Source: Streptomyces sp. NBC_01723 (GTDB lineage Bacteria > Actinomycetota > Actinomycetes > Streptomycetales > Streptomycetaceae). From it: a stretch of 64,000 bases of DNA. The notes under the pieces are model-generated. The model ran no database searches. It had not been told where the DNA came from and worked only from the letters and a program-made list of their open reading frames with translations. Made by a program: the position numbers and the translations under genes. Location of the stretch: positions 6,870,001-6,934,000 of the forward strand of contig NZ_CP109171.1 of NCBI RefSeq assembly GCF_036246005.1, read 5' to 3'. Shown in pieces: positions 53,784-63,200 of this stretch (positions are counted from its first letter, which is position 1; each line of letters opens with the position of its first letter).

Positions 53784-53904
53784 GCGCGCGTCCCCCGCGC
53801 CTGGAACCGGCACATCCCAGGAAGCGGCGGACGGTCCACCCGTGGCGGCCGACCGGGCCCGTTCGGCGGGCACCCCACGCCCGCGGCGTTCGTTCCGGCT
53901 GCGG
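53784..53904. other. Short gap between IS701 and the PqqD-like gene
   Basis: No gene seen. Confidence 0.35.
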
Positions 53905-54171
53905 TCACGTCACACCGCGCAGGAATCCCCCCTGGCACCACCGCCGTGCCAGATCCATGACCTCGACGTGGACGTCCTCCGGGCTCTCATCCCACGCCGC
54001 GGCCAGACAGGCTGCCGCCTCCTCGGTACGTCCTCCGTGCCGACGCAGGGCGATCCAGACCGCGGTGGCCTCGGGTGGACAACGTACTTCCCGCTCCCCG
54101 AGCGACAGCACCATCACGCCGCTCTCGAGGACGCGCGCCCCCACGTCCGTGGGCGTCGAATACTGCGTCAC
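53905..54171 (-). CDS. Small PqqD-like (RiPP recognition element-type) protein
   Basis: 88 aa from GTG 54171, AGGATGG seven bases upstream. DVGARVLESGVMVLSLGERE gives the paired strands, PPEATAVWIALRRHGGRTEE the first helix pair, and DVHVEVMDLARRWCQGGFL the final helix, the order seen in PqqD-family peptide chaperones that present RiPP precursors to modifying enzymes. The expected G-G/L-N-xTG turn is weak, so this is tentative. No precursor peptide, radical-SAM or protease gene is nearby; the locus is bounded by IS701 and IS remnants. Confidence 0.5.
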   Translation of the reverse strand: MTQYSTPTDVGARVLESGVMVLSLGEREVRCPPEATAVWIALRRHGGRTEEAAACLAAAWDESPEDVHVEVMDLARRWCQGGFLRGVT

Positions 54172-54485
54172 TGAATACCATCCTATCGGGGTGCGTGGCA
54201 GGACGGAGGCCGAGCACCGGCGCGCGGGACCGCCGGTGGGACAGCCGTACGTTGTCCCCGCGCCGGGCCCGGTTGTACGCGCGTCACGGTGCGCGGCCCT
54301 ACCGGTCGGTCAGCCTCCGCCTCCGTTCAACGGCGGTCGGCGGTGTTCGGTTCACTGGCTCCCGACCGTGCGGCCGAGCGCTGGTACGTCAGCGGTGAAG
54401 CGATAGCCAGTCAGCGGAAACGCAGCCCGTTCCCGGGCACTGTGAGGTTCCCCTCCTACTGTGGAAACCGCGACCGGGGGGATAG
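54172..54485. other. Intergenic region, nothing identified
   Basis: About 310 bp. Upstream region of the 54171 gene; GC-rich, no convincing frame. Confidence 0.4.
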
Positions 54486-54660
54486 TTGAGGGTCGTGGCA
54501 TCCAGAAAGCGCATCTACAACACCGAGTTCCGCGAGGGAGCGTTACGGAGACCGGAAACCCGATTCCGGAGGTGCCGGCATCTGGGTATCCATCCCGGGA
54601 CGTTGCACAGTTTGATCTCGCGGGCCCAGCGCAACGGGTCGCCGTCGACGGACCGGTCAA
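54486..54660 (+). pseudogene. IS3-family OrfA remnant
   Basis: VASRKRIYNTEFREGAL, then in shifted frames ETGNPIPEV and LGIHPGTLHSLISRAQRNGS. This is the helix-turn-helix OrfA of IS3-type elements with frame breaks. No OrfB follows. Confidence 0.72.
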
Positions 54661-54676
54661 TGGCCGAGCCACCTAA

Positions 54677-55490
54677 GGAGTGTCCCGTAACTGCTGGTCA
54701 CGGGTGAGATGATCTTGGTGTGGTTGGTGTGATCACGGCGTCAGAGCCGTCTTGGATACGTCCGTTCACCGGGCTGAGCCCGCACTCCTTCGGCAAGTTG
54801 GTGACCGCGGTGCAGCGCGAGAGCTCAGCCGAACCACGGACGGGTCGTCCGTGGGGCCTGTCGCTTGAAGACCGTATTCTCCTGGTCGCGGCCTACTGGC
54901 GAACCACCTTGACCATGCGCCAACTGGCCCTGCTGTTCGGGGTTTCGAAGTCGGCGACCGACCGGATCATCGACCACATCGGCCCTCTGCTGGCCTTGCC
55001 GCCCCGACGCCGGTTCGCGAGGGGCACGGTGCTGATCGTGGACGGGACGTTGGTGCCCACCCGAGACCATGCGGTGGCCGAGCAGTCGAAGAACTATCGG
55101 TACTCCACCAATCACCAAGTGGTAATCGATGCCGACACCCGCCTGGTCGTTGTGGTCGGTCGGCCGCTGCCGGGCAACCGGAACGACTGCAAGGCGTGGG
55201 AGGAATCGGGGGCCAAGGCAGCGGTCGGCCGGACGACCGTGATAGCTGATGGCGGCTATCCAGGGACCGGATTGATCATGCCTCACCGCCGCACCCAGGG
55301 CGAGGAACTACCCGGCTGGAAGCGGGAGCACAACCGCTCACACAAGCAGGTCCGTGCGCGAGTGGAGCACGTCTTTGCCCGGATGAAGACCTGGAAAATC
55401 CTCCGCGACTGCAGGCTCAAGGGCGACGGTGTCCACCACGCCGTGCGCGGCATCGCCCGGCTGCACAATCTCAACCTTGCTGAATAGGGC
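54677..55490 (+). mobile_element. IS5-family element lacking its right end
   Basis: Left end GGAGTGTCCCGTAAC resembles the ends of the 836-bp IS; CTAA precedes it. After the transposase stop (55487) no matching inverted repeat is found, so the right end is deleted and the element is probably immobile. Confidence 0.75.
54720..55487 (+). CDS. IS5-family transposase, divergent relative of the 836-bp IS enzyme
   Basis: 255 aa. PSWIRPFTGLSPHSFGKLVT, helix-turn-helix MRQLALLFGVSKSATDRI, LIVDGTLVPTRDHAV, VIADGGYPGTGLIMPH and RARVEHVFARMKTWKILRDC carry D, D and E. About 60% like the 23719-24513 protein. Complete frame. Confidence 0.9.
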   Translation: MVGVITASEPSWIRPFTGLSPHSFGKLVTAVQRESSAEPRTGRPWGLSLEDRILLVAAYWRTTLTMRQLALLFGVSKSATDRIIDHIGPLLALPPRRRFARGTVLIVDGTLVPTRDHAVAEQSKNYRYSTNHQVVIDADTRLVVVVGRPLPGNRNDCKAWEESGAKAAVGRTTVIADGGYPGTGLIMPHRRTQGEELPGWKREHNRSHKQVRARVEHVFARMKTWKILRDCRLKGDGVHHAVRGIARLHNLNLAE

Positions 55491-55514
55491 CATGGCCGAA
55501 CTCAGGCAGGTCCC

Positions 55515-56162
55515 TCACCCGCGTCCGCCAGCGGGATGCGGCGTGTGCCGCGGCCACTGCCCGCCCACCTGTTCCACCACAGCGGCCCGGAACGCTTCCA
55601 AAAGGACGCACCCTGGATACGTCCCAAACGCTCCGTACTTCCAGCGGTAGTAGCACGACCAGTAGCTCACCACGCGCCGCTCCGTGCGGGCGAAGAAGGC
55701 CGGATTCCGAGCGATGAACTCCCCGTAGAGTCGGCGCTGGGCCGAGCCTGGGATGGCGAGTCCTGGAAGACCCCGGCCGATCGCCTCGATGATCTCCAGC
55801 ACGTATTCGCCGGCCAACTGCACCACGAACGGCACTACCCACGGCTCGCCCGACGCCACAATCTGCTCAAGGTGCCGCTGACGGACCTGGCCATCACTGT
55901 GCCGGGAGTACAGGCAGTGCAAAATTACCTGCTGAGTCCCGGCCAGGGGTGGCCGCTCCGAATCGGCGCTCGGCTCCTCGTTGTAGATGCGCGACGGGAT
56001 GGCGACGGTCTCGCCCTGCACCTCGACCTCGAATGGCATCGTCGGTGCGAGCCTGGCCTCCGGCATGACCGCCAGGACGCTCTGCACGTCACCGGAAAGA
56101 CGGGTCGGAAACGCTGCCTCCAGAGCATAGGCGACGTTCGACGGATCCCGAGGCAGCTGCAC
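55515..56162 (-). CDS. Hypothetical protein, possibly 5'-truncated
   Basis: 215 aa from GTG 56162, no good ribosome binding site. Reads LPRDPSNVAYALEAAFPTRL, then a strand-rich part (PFEVEVQGETVAIPSRIYNE), then helices (QVILHCLYSRHSDGQVRQRH, VVPFVVQLAGEYVLEIIEAI) and Cys/Trp-rich VVSYWSCYYRWKYGAFGTYP. The frame is open upstream (AYPPAV) towards the IS at 56232, so the start may have been cut away. No family recognised; the VAIPSRIYNEE core looks conserved-protein-like. Confidence 0.65.
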   Translation of the reverse strand: MQLPRDPSNVAYALEAAFPTRLSGDVQSVLAVMPEARLAPTMPFEVEVQGETVAIPSRIYNEEPSADSERPPLAGTQQVILHCLYSRHSDGQVRQRHLEQIVASGEPWVVPFVVQLAGEYVLEIIEAIGRGLPGLAIPGSAQRRLYGEFIARNPAFFARTERRVVSYWSCYYRWKYGAFGTYPGCVLLEAFRAAVVEQVGGQWPRHTPHPAGGRG

Positions 56163-56926
56163 AGCAGGAGGATAGGCGCCGAACCTCTCGGTCTCGCAAC
56201 CGCCCGCCTCAACGTTGCGGGACAGCCTTTAGACCGTGTCCTACGTGGTGATCGCTCGTTGGGCTGTCTATGGGGCGGGGTACGTGGAGTTGGATTGTTC
56301 CGGACGGGCTGTGGGAGATCGCCGAGCCGCTGATCCCGCCGTCGAAGGTGCGACCGCAGGGTGGCGGAACGCAGGACACACCTGATGAGACGCTGTTCGC
56401 GGCGATCATCTACGTGCTGGTCAGCGGTTGCGCCTGGCGGGCTCTGCCGCCGTGCTTCGGGATATCGAAGTCGACTGCGCACCGCCGGTTCCTGATCTGG
56501 TCCAGAGCCGGTGTCTGGGGCCGTCTGCACGAGGCCGTGCTGCACCGGCTCGACGACGCCGGCCTGATCGACGTCACCCGCGTCGTACTCGACACCGCCC
56601 ACGTCCGGGCCAAAAGGGGCGAACACACAGGTCCGAGCCCCGTGGACCGGGGCAAGCCGGGTTCCAAGATGCACATCCTGTCGGACGCGAACGGCCTGCC
56701 CCTCGTTGTCGGTGTCTCCGCCGGCAACACCCACGACAGCGAAGGACTGAAGCCGATGGTGGAGGGTCACCAAACGAGACACGACCCCCATCGCGACCGC
56801 CACTTCAAGCCCCAGCGCCTGCACGCCGACAAGGCGTACGACATCCCCCACCTGCGGAAATGGTTACGCGGCAAGCGCATTGGCGTCCGCATCGCCCGCA
56901 AGGGCATCGAGTCCAGCGAACGATTA

Positions 56927-58070
56927 CTGAGGATTTCGGGTTGTCGTCGGGTAGTGACGGCTGATGGCCCCTGCGGTATGCCGTTGGTGTGAGGTATCCG
57001 GAGGGTGGGGGCTTGACCGCTGAGCGGCGGGCCTTTCGTGAGGGGATCCGGCTTCAGGCCGGCGAGAGGTTCGCGGCGGGCGAGAAGACGGCGGCGATCG
57101 CGAAGGATCTGCGGGTGAGTGTGCGGTCGGTGGAGCGCTGGCGTCGTGCCTGGCGCGAGGGCGGCATGGAGGCCCTGCGCTCGGCGGGTCCGGCGAACTC
57201 CCCGACCGTCACAGACGCCCAGTTCGCCGTGCTCGAGGAAGAACTCGGCAAGGGGCCGGCCGTACACGGCTTCGAAGACGAACGCTGGACCCTGACACGG
57301 GTGCAGACGGTGATCCGCCGGCGTCTGCGGGTGAGCCTGTCGGTGGCGACGGTGTGGCGGCTGCTGAAACGGCACGGTTGGTCCTGGCAGGCACCCGCCC
57401 GCAGAGCACTCGAGCGCGACGAGCATGCGGTGGAGCTGTGGAAGAGGGAGGTGTGGCCGCAGGTAAAAGACTCGCGGCGGCGTCCGGTGCCTGGATCGTC
57501 TTCGAGGACGAGGCCGGCTTCTCGATGACCCCGCCCCGTGCCCACACCTGGGGCCGACGCGGACACACCCCCGTCATCCGCGTCCGCGGCAGGTCCCGCC
57601 GCCGGACTTCCATCGCCGCACTGTGCTGCTACAAACCCGGCGAGAAGAGCCGCCTCATCCACCGGCCCCGCGCTCACCTCCGCCTCAAGGGCGCACGCAA
57701 AAGCCTCTCCTGGCAGGACTACCGCGACCTCCTGGTCCGCGCACACCTCCAGCTCGACGGCCCGATCGTGGTGGTCTGGGACAACCTCAACACCCACCTG
57801 GCCACCGGGCTGAAGCAGTACGAGGCCGACCACGACTGGCTCACCACCGTCCGCCTCCCGCCCTACGCACCCGACCTCAATCCCGTCGAGGCCGTCTGGT
57901 CGCTGGTACGCAGGGCGATGGCCAACACCGCCTTCGACACATCCGCCGACCTCGACCGCACCCTTCGCCGCGAGTTACGCAGGATCCAGCTCCGACCCCA
58001 CCTGGTCGACGGCTGCCTGACCGCCACAGGTCTGGCCATCACCCCACCGACCCCGCCCTGAAAACCTCAG
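56927..58070 (+). mobile_element. IS630-family element nested in IS5
   Basis: 1144 bp between TA dinucleotides (56925-56926, 58071-58072). Ends CTGAGGATTTCGGG and, inverted, CTGAGGTTTTCAGG. Confidence 0.9.
56989..58061 (+). CDS. IS630-family transposase, two frames (-1 shift)
   Basis: First frame: LTAERRAFREGIRLQAGERF, AIAKDLRVSVRSVERWRRAW, VTDAQFAVLEEELGKGPAVH. At GTAAAAGA (about 57463-57470) a -1 shift leads to ASGAWIVFEDEAGFSMTPPR (Asp), VVVWDNLNTHLATGLKQYEA (Asp), LPPYAPDLNPVEAVWSLVRR (Glu). IS630 members often express the enzyme by frameshifting at an A-run, so it may be functional. Confidence 0.85.
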
Positions 58071-58322
58071 TAGGACGCCGACGCTGGGTCATCGAGCGCA
58101 CCATGTCGTGGCTGTCCGGCTACCGCAGACTCAGCCCGCGGTACGAGCGCGACCCCCGCAACTACCTGGCATTTCTCGGCCTAGCCGCCGCCCTCTGCTG
58201 CTACAAACGACTCATCCGCCTCACCACGTAGGACACGGTCTTAGGGCAGGCGGGTGTTGAACCGTCGGGCGGTGTGCTGCGTTGAGGGGGGTGTTGTCGG
58301 CGGTTTGCGTATGGAGGATGTC

Positions 58323-59783
58323 ATGGATCAGCAGGCTCCCCTTCAAGGGCACGCTCTGGGGATGGCCCGGCTGTACGGCCTGAGCGGCGAGCCGGAACAC
58401 CCCGCCCAGGTCCCCCTCGGCAACCTCCCCAAGCGGAGCAGGAAGGACGCGCCCGCGTGGGAGAACGCGGCCCGGAAGCGGATGCATCATCTCCTCGACC
58501 CTGCCAAGGTGGCCAGTGAAGCGGAGAGGATGGTGCTGGCGGATGCGCAAATTCCCCTGAAGCTACGGCCGCAGGGAGCGGGTTACTACATCGACCCGGC
58601 GGTAGCGCGGCACAGTGAGGACACCAGGGCGGCTGCGAATGTCAGCAACGCCACGGGGATCGCACGGCTGTACGGCCTGACCCGCGAGCCGGAACACCCC
58701 GCCCAGGTCCCCCTCGGTCACCTCCCCACGGCGACCAGGAAGGACGCGCCCAAGTGGGAGAACGCGGCCCGGCAGCGGATGCATCATCTCCTCAGCCCTG
58801 TCAAGGTGGCCAGTGAAGCGGAGAGGATGGTGCTGGCGGATGCGCAGATCCCCCTGAAGCCACGGCCGCAGGGGGGTTACCACATCGACCCGGCGGTGCC
58901 GCGGCACAGTGAGGACACCAGGGCGGCTGCGAATGTCAGCAACGCCACGGGGATCGCACGGCTGTACGGTCTGACCCGCGAGCCGGAACACCCCGCCCAG
59001 GTCCCCCTCGGCCACCTCCCCACGCAGGCCAGGAAGGACGCGCCCGCGTGGGAGAACGCGGCCCGGCAGCGGATGCATAACCTCCGCAAACCCGAAAATG
59101 TGGTCAGTGAAGCGGAGGGGAAGGTGCTGGCGGATGCGCAGATCCCCGTGAAGCCACGGCCGCAGGGAGCGGGTTACCACATCGACCCGACGGTAGCGCG
59201 GCACAGTGAGGACACCAGGGCGGCTGCGAATGTCAGCAACGCCACGGGGATCGCACGGCTGTACGGCCTGACCCGCGAGCCGGAACACCCCGCCCAGGTC
59301 CCCCTCGGCCACCTCCCCATGCGGAGGAAGGACGCGCCCGCGTGGGAGAAAGCAGCCCAGCAGCGGATGCATCATCTCCTCGACCCTGCGAGTGTGGTCA
59401 GTGAAGCGGAGGGGAAGGTGCTGGCGGATGCGCAGATCCCCGTGAAGCCACGGCCGAACAGGGCGGGTTACTACATCGACCCGGCGGTACCGCGGGAGCG
59501 GGACTTCTTGTCCGGTGTGGTTGCCGGCGGTGTGCAGCCCGGGCTGGGGCTGCCCGGTGCGGGGGCTGCACAGTCTTGGAGCGGGGCCGCTGTGCCGCTG
59601 CCGGGAGTTCTGCCTGCCTCGGACGAGGCGCAGAACCCAGTGGGGAGATATCTGGTGTCCGCGGCCGGTTCCGGTCAGTTCTCCAGTCCCCAGGCCGGTC
59701 ACCAGCCGGGCCCCTCCCAAGCGGCACCGCCGGCTTTCGGGTACCCGACGGCGCCTCAACCGGCCAAGAGACAGAGGCGCTGA
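58323..59783 (+). CDS. Protein of four ~98-residue tandem repeats, unknown function
   Basis: 486 aa; ATG 58323 has GGAGG five bases upstream. Repeats begin at residues 14, 113, 211 and 310, each with ARLYGLTREPEHPAQVPLGH, RKDAPxWENAARQRMHHLL, SEAERMVLADAQIPLKPRPQ, GYxIDPAVxRHSEDTRAAAN, VSNATGI. The last repeat stops after DPAVPRERDF. A Gly/Pro/Ser-rich tail (about 395-486) ends in PAKRQRR. No signal peptide, TM or catalytic motif. The conserved RLYGL, HL and SEAE..LADAQIP blocks suggest an alpha-helical repeat. No family recognised. It stands alone between IS elements. Confidence 0.75.
   Translation: MDQQAPLQGHALGMARLYGLSGEPEHPAQVPLGNLPKRSRKDAPAWENAARKRMHHLLDPAKVASEAERMVLADAQIPLKLRPQGAGYYIDPAVARHSEDTRAAANVSNATGIARLYGLTREPEHPAQVPLGHLPTATRKDAPKWENAARQRMHHLLSPVKVASEAERMVLADAQIPLKPRPQGGYHIDPAVPRHSEDTRAAANVSNATGIARLYGLTREPEHPAQVPLGHLPTQARKDAPAWENAARQRMHNLRKPENVVSEAEGKVLADAQIPVKPRPQGAGYHIDPTVARHSEDTRAAANVSNATGIARLYGLTREPEHPAQVPLGHLPMRRKDAPAWEKAAQQRMHHLLDPASVVSEAEGKVLADAQIPVKPRPNRAGYYIDPAVPRERDFLSGVVAGGVQPGLGLPGAGAAQSWSGAAVPLPGVLPASDEAQNPVGRYLVSAAGSGQFSSPQAGHQPGPSQAAPPAFGYPTAPQPAKRQRR
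58362..59497 (+). repeat. In-frame tandem repeat, units of 297, 294 and 297 bp plus a partial fourth
   Basis: Unit starts at 58362, 58659, 58953 and 59250. Neighbouring units are almost identical in DNA over long stretches (CACAGTGAGGACACCAGGGC and so on), including third codon positions, which points to recent amplification or gene conversion. Confidence 0.92.
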
Positions 59784-59910
59784 GCCTGCCCCGCCTCCAG
59801 AACACAGACAACCACCCCTCCCTTGTCCGCGACGCCTGAACTGTAAGCCGGTTCCGGACCTTGGGATCCGAGAGGGCATCTAATCTAGGCGTATGCCCTG
59901 TATACCCTAG

Positions 59911-60958
59911 CGAGTTCGTGCACGGTAAGCGGTGAGACGTCGAGACTCCCGATCGTCGATCATGTTCATGTGAGGAACGCGTCTCGTGCAGCGATCATCA
60001 GCGGCCGGAGGATCACGGGCTTATCTGTTGACGTGATCGCTGAACTCGTTTCCGAGATGGGTCCGTTGTGGCATCAGTGTCACCGGGCCCGGCTCACCTC
60101 CCGGCCGCGGAAGCGGGCTGTGGGCGCAGGCGCGAAGCACCGGCTGGTCTTCGTCGACCGGCTCCTGGCCACGCTCGTCCATCTTCGGCATGGGGTCACT
60201 CACGACGTGCTGGCCTGCTGGTTCGGGGTGGACCGCTCCACCATCACCCGCGCCGTCGGTGAGGTGCGGCCCCTGTTGGCCGAGCGCGGCTGCACCGTGA
60301 GTCCCGGAGTGCGGTTGCGGACCTTGGCAGAGGTCATCGCCCATCTCGGCGCAAGCGGGAAGACCGGGATCATCGACGGCACCGAGATCCGGGTCCGCCG
60401 GCCGGCCGCGGGGCGCAAGGACCGGGACAGGTTCATCTCCGGCAAGAACAAGCAGAACGCGGTCAAGAGCATGGTCGTCACGGACGGGGACGGCCGCGTG
60501 CTCTTCTGCAGCCCGAACAGGCCCGGCAGCTGCGCGGACATCACCCACGCCCGCCAGCTTGGGCTGGTCAAGCTCCTGGCCGACGGGCCCGCGGTGGAAA
60601 TCCTCGCCGACGCCGGCTACCAGGGCCTGGGCGCTCAGACCGGCGGCCGGGTGATCACCCCGCCGCACCGCAAGTTCAAGAAGAACGCCCCGGACTGGTA
60701 CGAGGAGATGTACCAGCGCCAGCGCAAGGCGCACTCATCGAGGCGGATCCGGGTCGAGCACGGCATCGCCCACCTCAAGAACTGGCGGGCCCTGGCCCGA
60801 CACCTCGGCCGCCGCGAACACATGAGCGACACCGTCCAGGCCATCGCCAGCCTGCTCTCACACCAGCAAACCGCGAACCTGATGTCGGCACGGCAGAAGT
60901 GAACACCGAGCCCCACCATCACCCTCGACGTCTCACCGCTTACCGTGCACGAGCTCGT
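59911..60958 (+). mobile_element. IS5-family element (CGAGTTCGTGCACGG ends)
   Basis: About 1048 bp. Ends CGAGTTCGTGCACGGTAAGC and GCTTACCGTGCACGAGCTCG; TAG on both sides (59908-59910, 60959-60961). Ends related to those of 21967-23002. A solo right end of it is at 42231. Confidence 0.85.
59970..60902 (+). CDS. IS5-family (DDE_Tnp_4-type) transposase
   Basis: 310 aa from GTG 59970. Helix-turn-helix LACWFGVDRSTITRAVGEVR, GIIDGTEIRVRRPAAGR (Asp), FISGKNKQNAVKSMVV, EILADAGYQGLGAQTG (Asp), RRIRVEHGIAHLKNWRALAR (Glu). Complete frame. Confidence 0.9.
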   Translation: MRNASRAAIISGRRITGLSVDVIAELVSEMGPLWHQCHRARLTSRPRKRAVGAGAKHRLVFVDRLLATLVHLRHGVTHDVLACWFGVDRSTITRAVGEVRPLLAERGCTVSPGVRLRTLAEVIAHLGASGKTGIIDGTEIRVRRPAAGRKDRDRFISGKNKQNAVKSMVVTDGDGRVLFCSPNRPGSCADITHARQLGLVKLLADGPAVEILADAGYQGLGAQTGGRVITPPHRKFKKNAPDWYEEMYQRQRKAHSSRRIRVEHGIAHLKNWRALARHLGRREHMSDTVQAIASLLSHQQTANLMSARQK

Positions 60959-61529
60959 TAGGGCTCGCAGAGAATCAAGGTGTTGCTTCCCGTGATGCGG
61001 CTCGTTGTTGTGGTATGAGCGTCTCCGACGAGGTTCGTGGCCAACTTGCAGTGCAGTTGGGAGTGTTGTTTCCACATCTCGACGAACGGCAGCGCCGGTT
61101 GATGATGGGGGCCGAGGCCCGGGTCCTGGGGCATGGTGGTATCCGGGCGGTTGCGCGGGCGGCCCAGGTCAGCGAGACGACGGTCCGCGAGGGCGTGGAC
61201 GAGCTGGAGGCCGGCGAGGAACCTCTGGGCCGGGTACGCAGGCCCGGTGGTGGCCGGAAGAAGGCCGTGGACCTTGATCCGGGACTGCGGCCCGCCTTGC
61301 TGGCGCTGGTGGAACCTGACGAACGGGGCGATCCGATGTCGCCGCTGCGTTGGACGGTGAAGTCGACCAGGAGCCTCGCAACCGAGCTCACCCGGCAGGG
61401 GCATCGGGTGGGAGCGGACACGGTCGCTGACCTGCTGCGTGAGGAGGGCTTCAGCCTAATCCCCTTCTAACAACGGGTCCGTGAAGCTCCGGCTCTTCGG
61501 ATCTGTTCGAGTACCGGGACGTTGACACC

Positions 61530-61912
61530 TTGTTTCAGCCCGGCAGGCCATGCCTTCCTGCAGAGCGGTGCGACGGCCTGGTGCTTGCGGTGGTGGCGGT
61601 CGGGCGGGTGTCGAGGCGACACCTGTCACCACAGTGTGGATGTTGATGTTCGTCGGTTTTGGGTGTACGCCTCAAGGTCGCCTGGCCCCGATGCCTATAG
61701 GTAGATCAGCGCCGCCCAGGACCGTCGAGCGTCAACACTCACACCTTGATCACTCGTTGGTGTTGGCGGTGCGAGTCCGCTGCACGGTGACCTCTTGTGA
61801 AACCCGAGCTGTCTGAGCTCCCGGATAGACCGAGGCCCGTGGGGCGAGCTGGTGCCACGAACAGCTACTGAGGTGGCGGGCCGGCCCTTGCGCGGAGCCC
61901 TGGGATTAGGTC
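61530..61912 (+). ncRNA. Predicted bridge RNA region of the IS110-type element
   Basis: Target loop: TTCAGCC (61534-61540) equals the left target strand, GGCA/TGCC form a stem (61542-61554), and CCTGCAG (61557-61563) is complementary to CTGCAGG right of the insertion. Donor loop: CTGAGGTG (61868-61875) equals the right end (63213-63220), and GGGATTAG (61902-61909) is complementary to CTAATCCC at the left junction. Each pair meets at the CT core. The order target loop, then donor loop follows IS621-type bridge RNAs; the ~300-nt spacing is longer than usual, so the RNA ends are not defined. Confidence 0.7.
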
Positions 61913-61971
61913 GCTGCGTGGTTCCGCATGAGCTCGTGACCTGCAGAAACTGCACCATGGGGAGGAACATC

Positions 61972-63200
61972 TTGATCTACTGCGGCATCGGCTGGGCCGA
62001 GCGGACACATGACGTCGCCCTGGTCGACGACAGCGGTCAGTTACTGGCCAAGCGGCACATTACCGACGACGCCACGGGCTACAAGATCCTGCTGGACTTG
62101 CTGGTCGAGTACGGCGACAGTGAGGAGAACCCGATCCCGGTCGCGATCGAGACCTCGCGGGGCCTGCTCGTGGCCGTGCTGAGGGCCGGCAAGCGGCAAG
62201 TGTTCGCGATCAACCCGATGGCCGCCGCCCGCTACCGCGACCGGCACTCGGTCTCGCGCAAGAAGTCCGACCCCGGCGACGCCCTGGTCCTCGCGAACAT
62301 CCTGCGCACCGACATGCACGCCCACCGGCCGCTGCCTGATGACAGCGACCTCGGCCGGGCCGTTGCCGTCCTCGCCCGTGCTCAGCAAGACTCACTCTGG
62401 AACCGCCAGCAGCTGTCCAACCAGCTTCGCTCGCTGCTGCGGAGTATTACGCGGCCGCCCTGGCGGCCTTCGAGCCCTGGCGCAACGGTCTGTGCCGACC
62501 GGAAGCCCGGGAGCTTCTGAAGGCGGCCCCGACGCCGACCCGGGCCGCGCGGCTGACCCGCCCGCAGCTGGAGGCCGCGCTCAAGCGGGCCGGCCGCAAG
62601 CGGGGCATCACGGCCGAGGCCGAGCGGCTCCGTGGCGTCTTCCGCGCCGACTATGCTCATCAGCCGCCCCTGGTCGAGGACGCGCTGGGCAAGCAAATGC
62701 TCGCGCTCTTGGTCCAGCTGGAGGCCGCCTGCACGGCTGCCGACGACCTCGCTGAGGCGGTCGAAGAAGCTTTCTCTCAGCACCCGGACGCTGAGATCAT
62801 CCTCAGCTTCCCCGGTCTCGGCGTCCAGCTCGGCGCCCGGGTGCTCGCCGAGATCGGAGACGACAAGGCCCGCTTCGCGGACGCCCGCGGTCTGAAGGCA
62901 TACGCAGGCGCATCACCTATCACCAGGGCCTCCGGCAAGAAGTCGAGCATCACCCGGCGGTGGGTGAAGAATGACCGGCTCAACCACGCCGGCTACCTCT
63001 GGGCCTTCGCCGCGATCACCGCCTCGCCCGGCGCCAAGGCGCACTACCGGCGCCGCCGCTATGACCGCGGGGACTGGCACGCTGCCGCCCAGCGCAACCT
63101 CTTCAACCGCATGCTCGGCCAGCTCTACTGCTGCCTCCAGCACCACACGCTGTTCGAGGAACACACGGCCTTTCCGACCGCTCTCGCCGCAGCTGCTTGA
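61972..63200 (+). pseudogene. IS110-family transposase with a 1-bp frameshift
   Basis: TTG 61972 has GGGGAGG six bases upstream: IYCGIGWAERTHDVALVDDS (DEDD motif start), PVAIETSRGLLVAVLRAGKR, SRKKSDPGDALVLANILRTD. At about 62444 one G is missing (CGGAGTATTAC), and the text moves to the next frame: YYAAALAAFEPWRNGLC, ILSFPGLGVQLGARVLAEIG, YAGASPITRASGKKSSITRR, AAQRNLFNRMLGQLYCCLQ. The C-terminal domain with the catalytic Ser region (PITRASGKK) is otherwise intact. Inactive unless slippage occurs. Confidence 0.87.

Larger units (their letters stand above)
56270..58230 (+). pseudogene. IS5-family transposase split by IS630
   Basis: 5' part: GRGTWSWIVPDGLWEIAEPL, VVLDTAHVRAKRGEHTGPSP, HADKAYDIPHLRKWLRG, GIESSERL. 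3' part from 58073: GRRRWVIERTMSWLSGYRRL, NYLAFLGLAAALCCYKRL. Without the IS630 and one TA the frame is continuous, so the element was intact before the insertion. Confidence 0.9.
56232..58240 (+). mobile_element. IS5-family element interrupted by IS630
   Basis: Ends GACCGTGTCCTACGTGGTGA and CACCACGTAGGACACGGTC-type, with TTA duplicated (56229-56231, 58241-58243). The interior is split at 56927-58070. Confidence 0.9.

Noticed and set aside
58362..59497. Long direct repeats, considered as a non-coding satellite
   Set aside because: Units differ by multiples of three and keep one frame with a good start site; best read as a repeat protein.
61852..61971. N-terminal extension of the IS110 transposase
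   Set aside because: The start at TTG 61972 has a GGGGAGG site, and the upstream part carries the predicted donor-loop motifs, so it is more likely non-coding.
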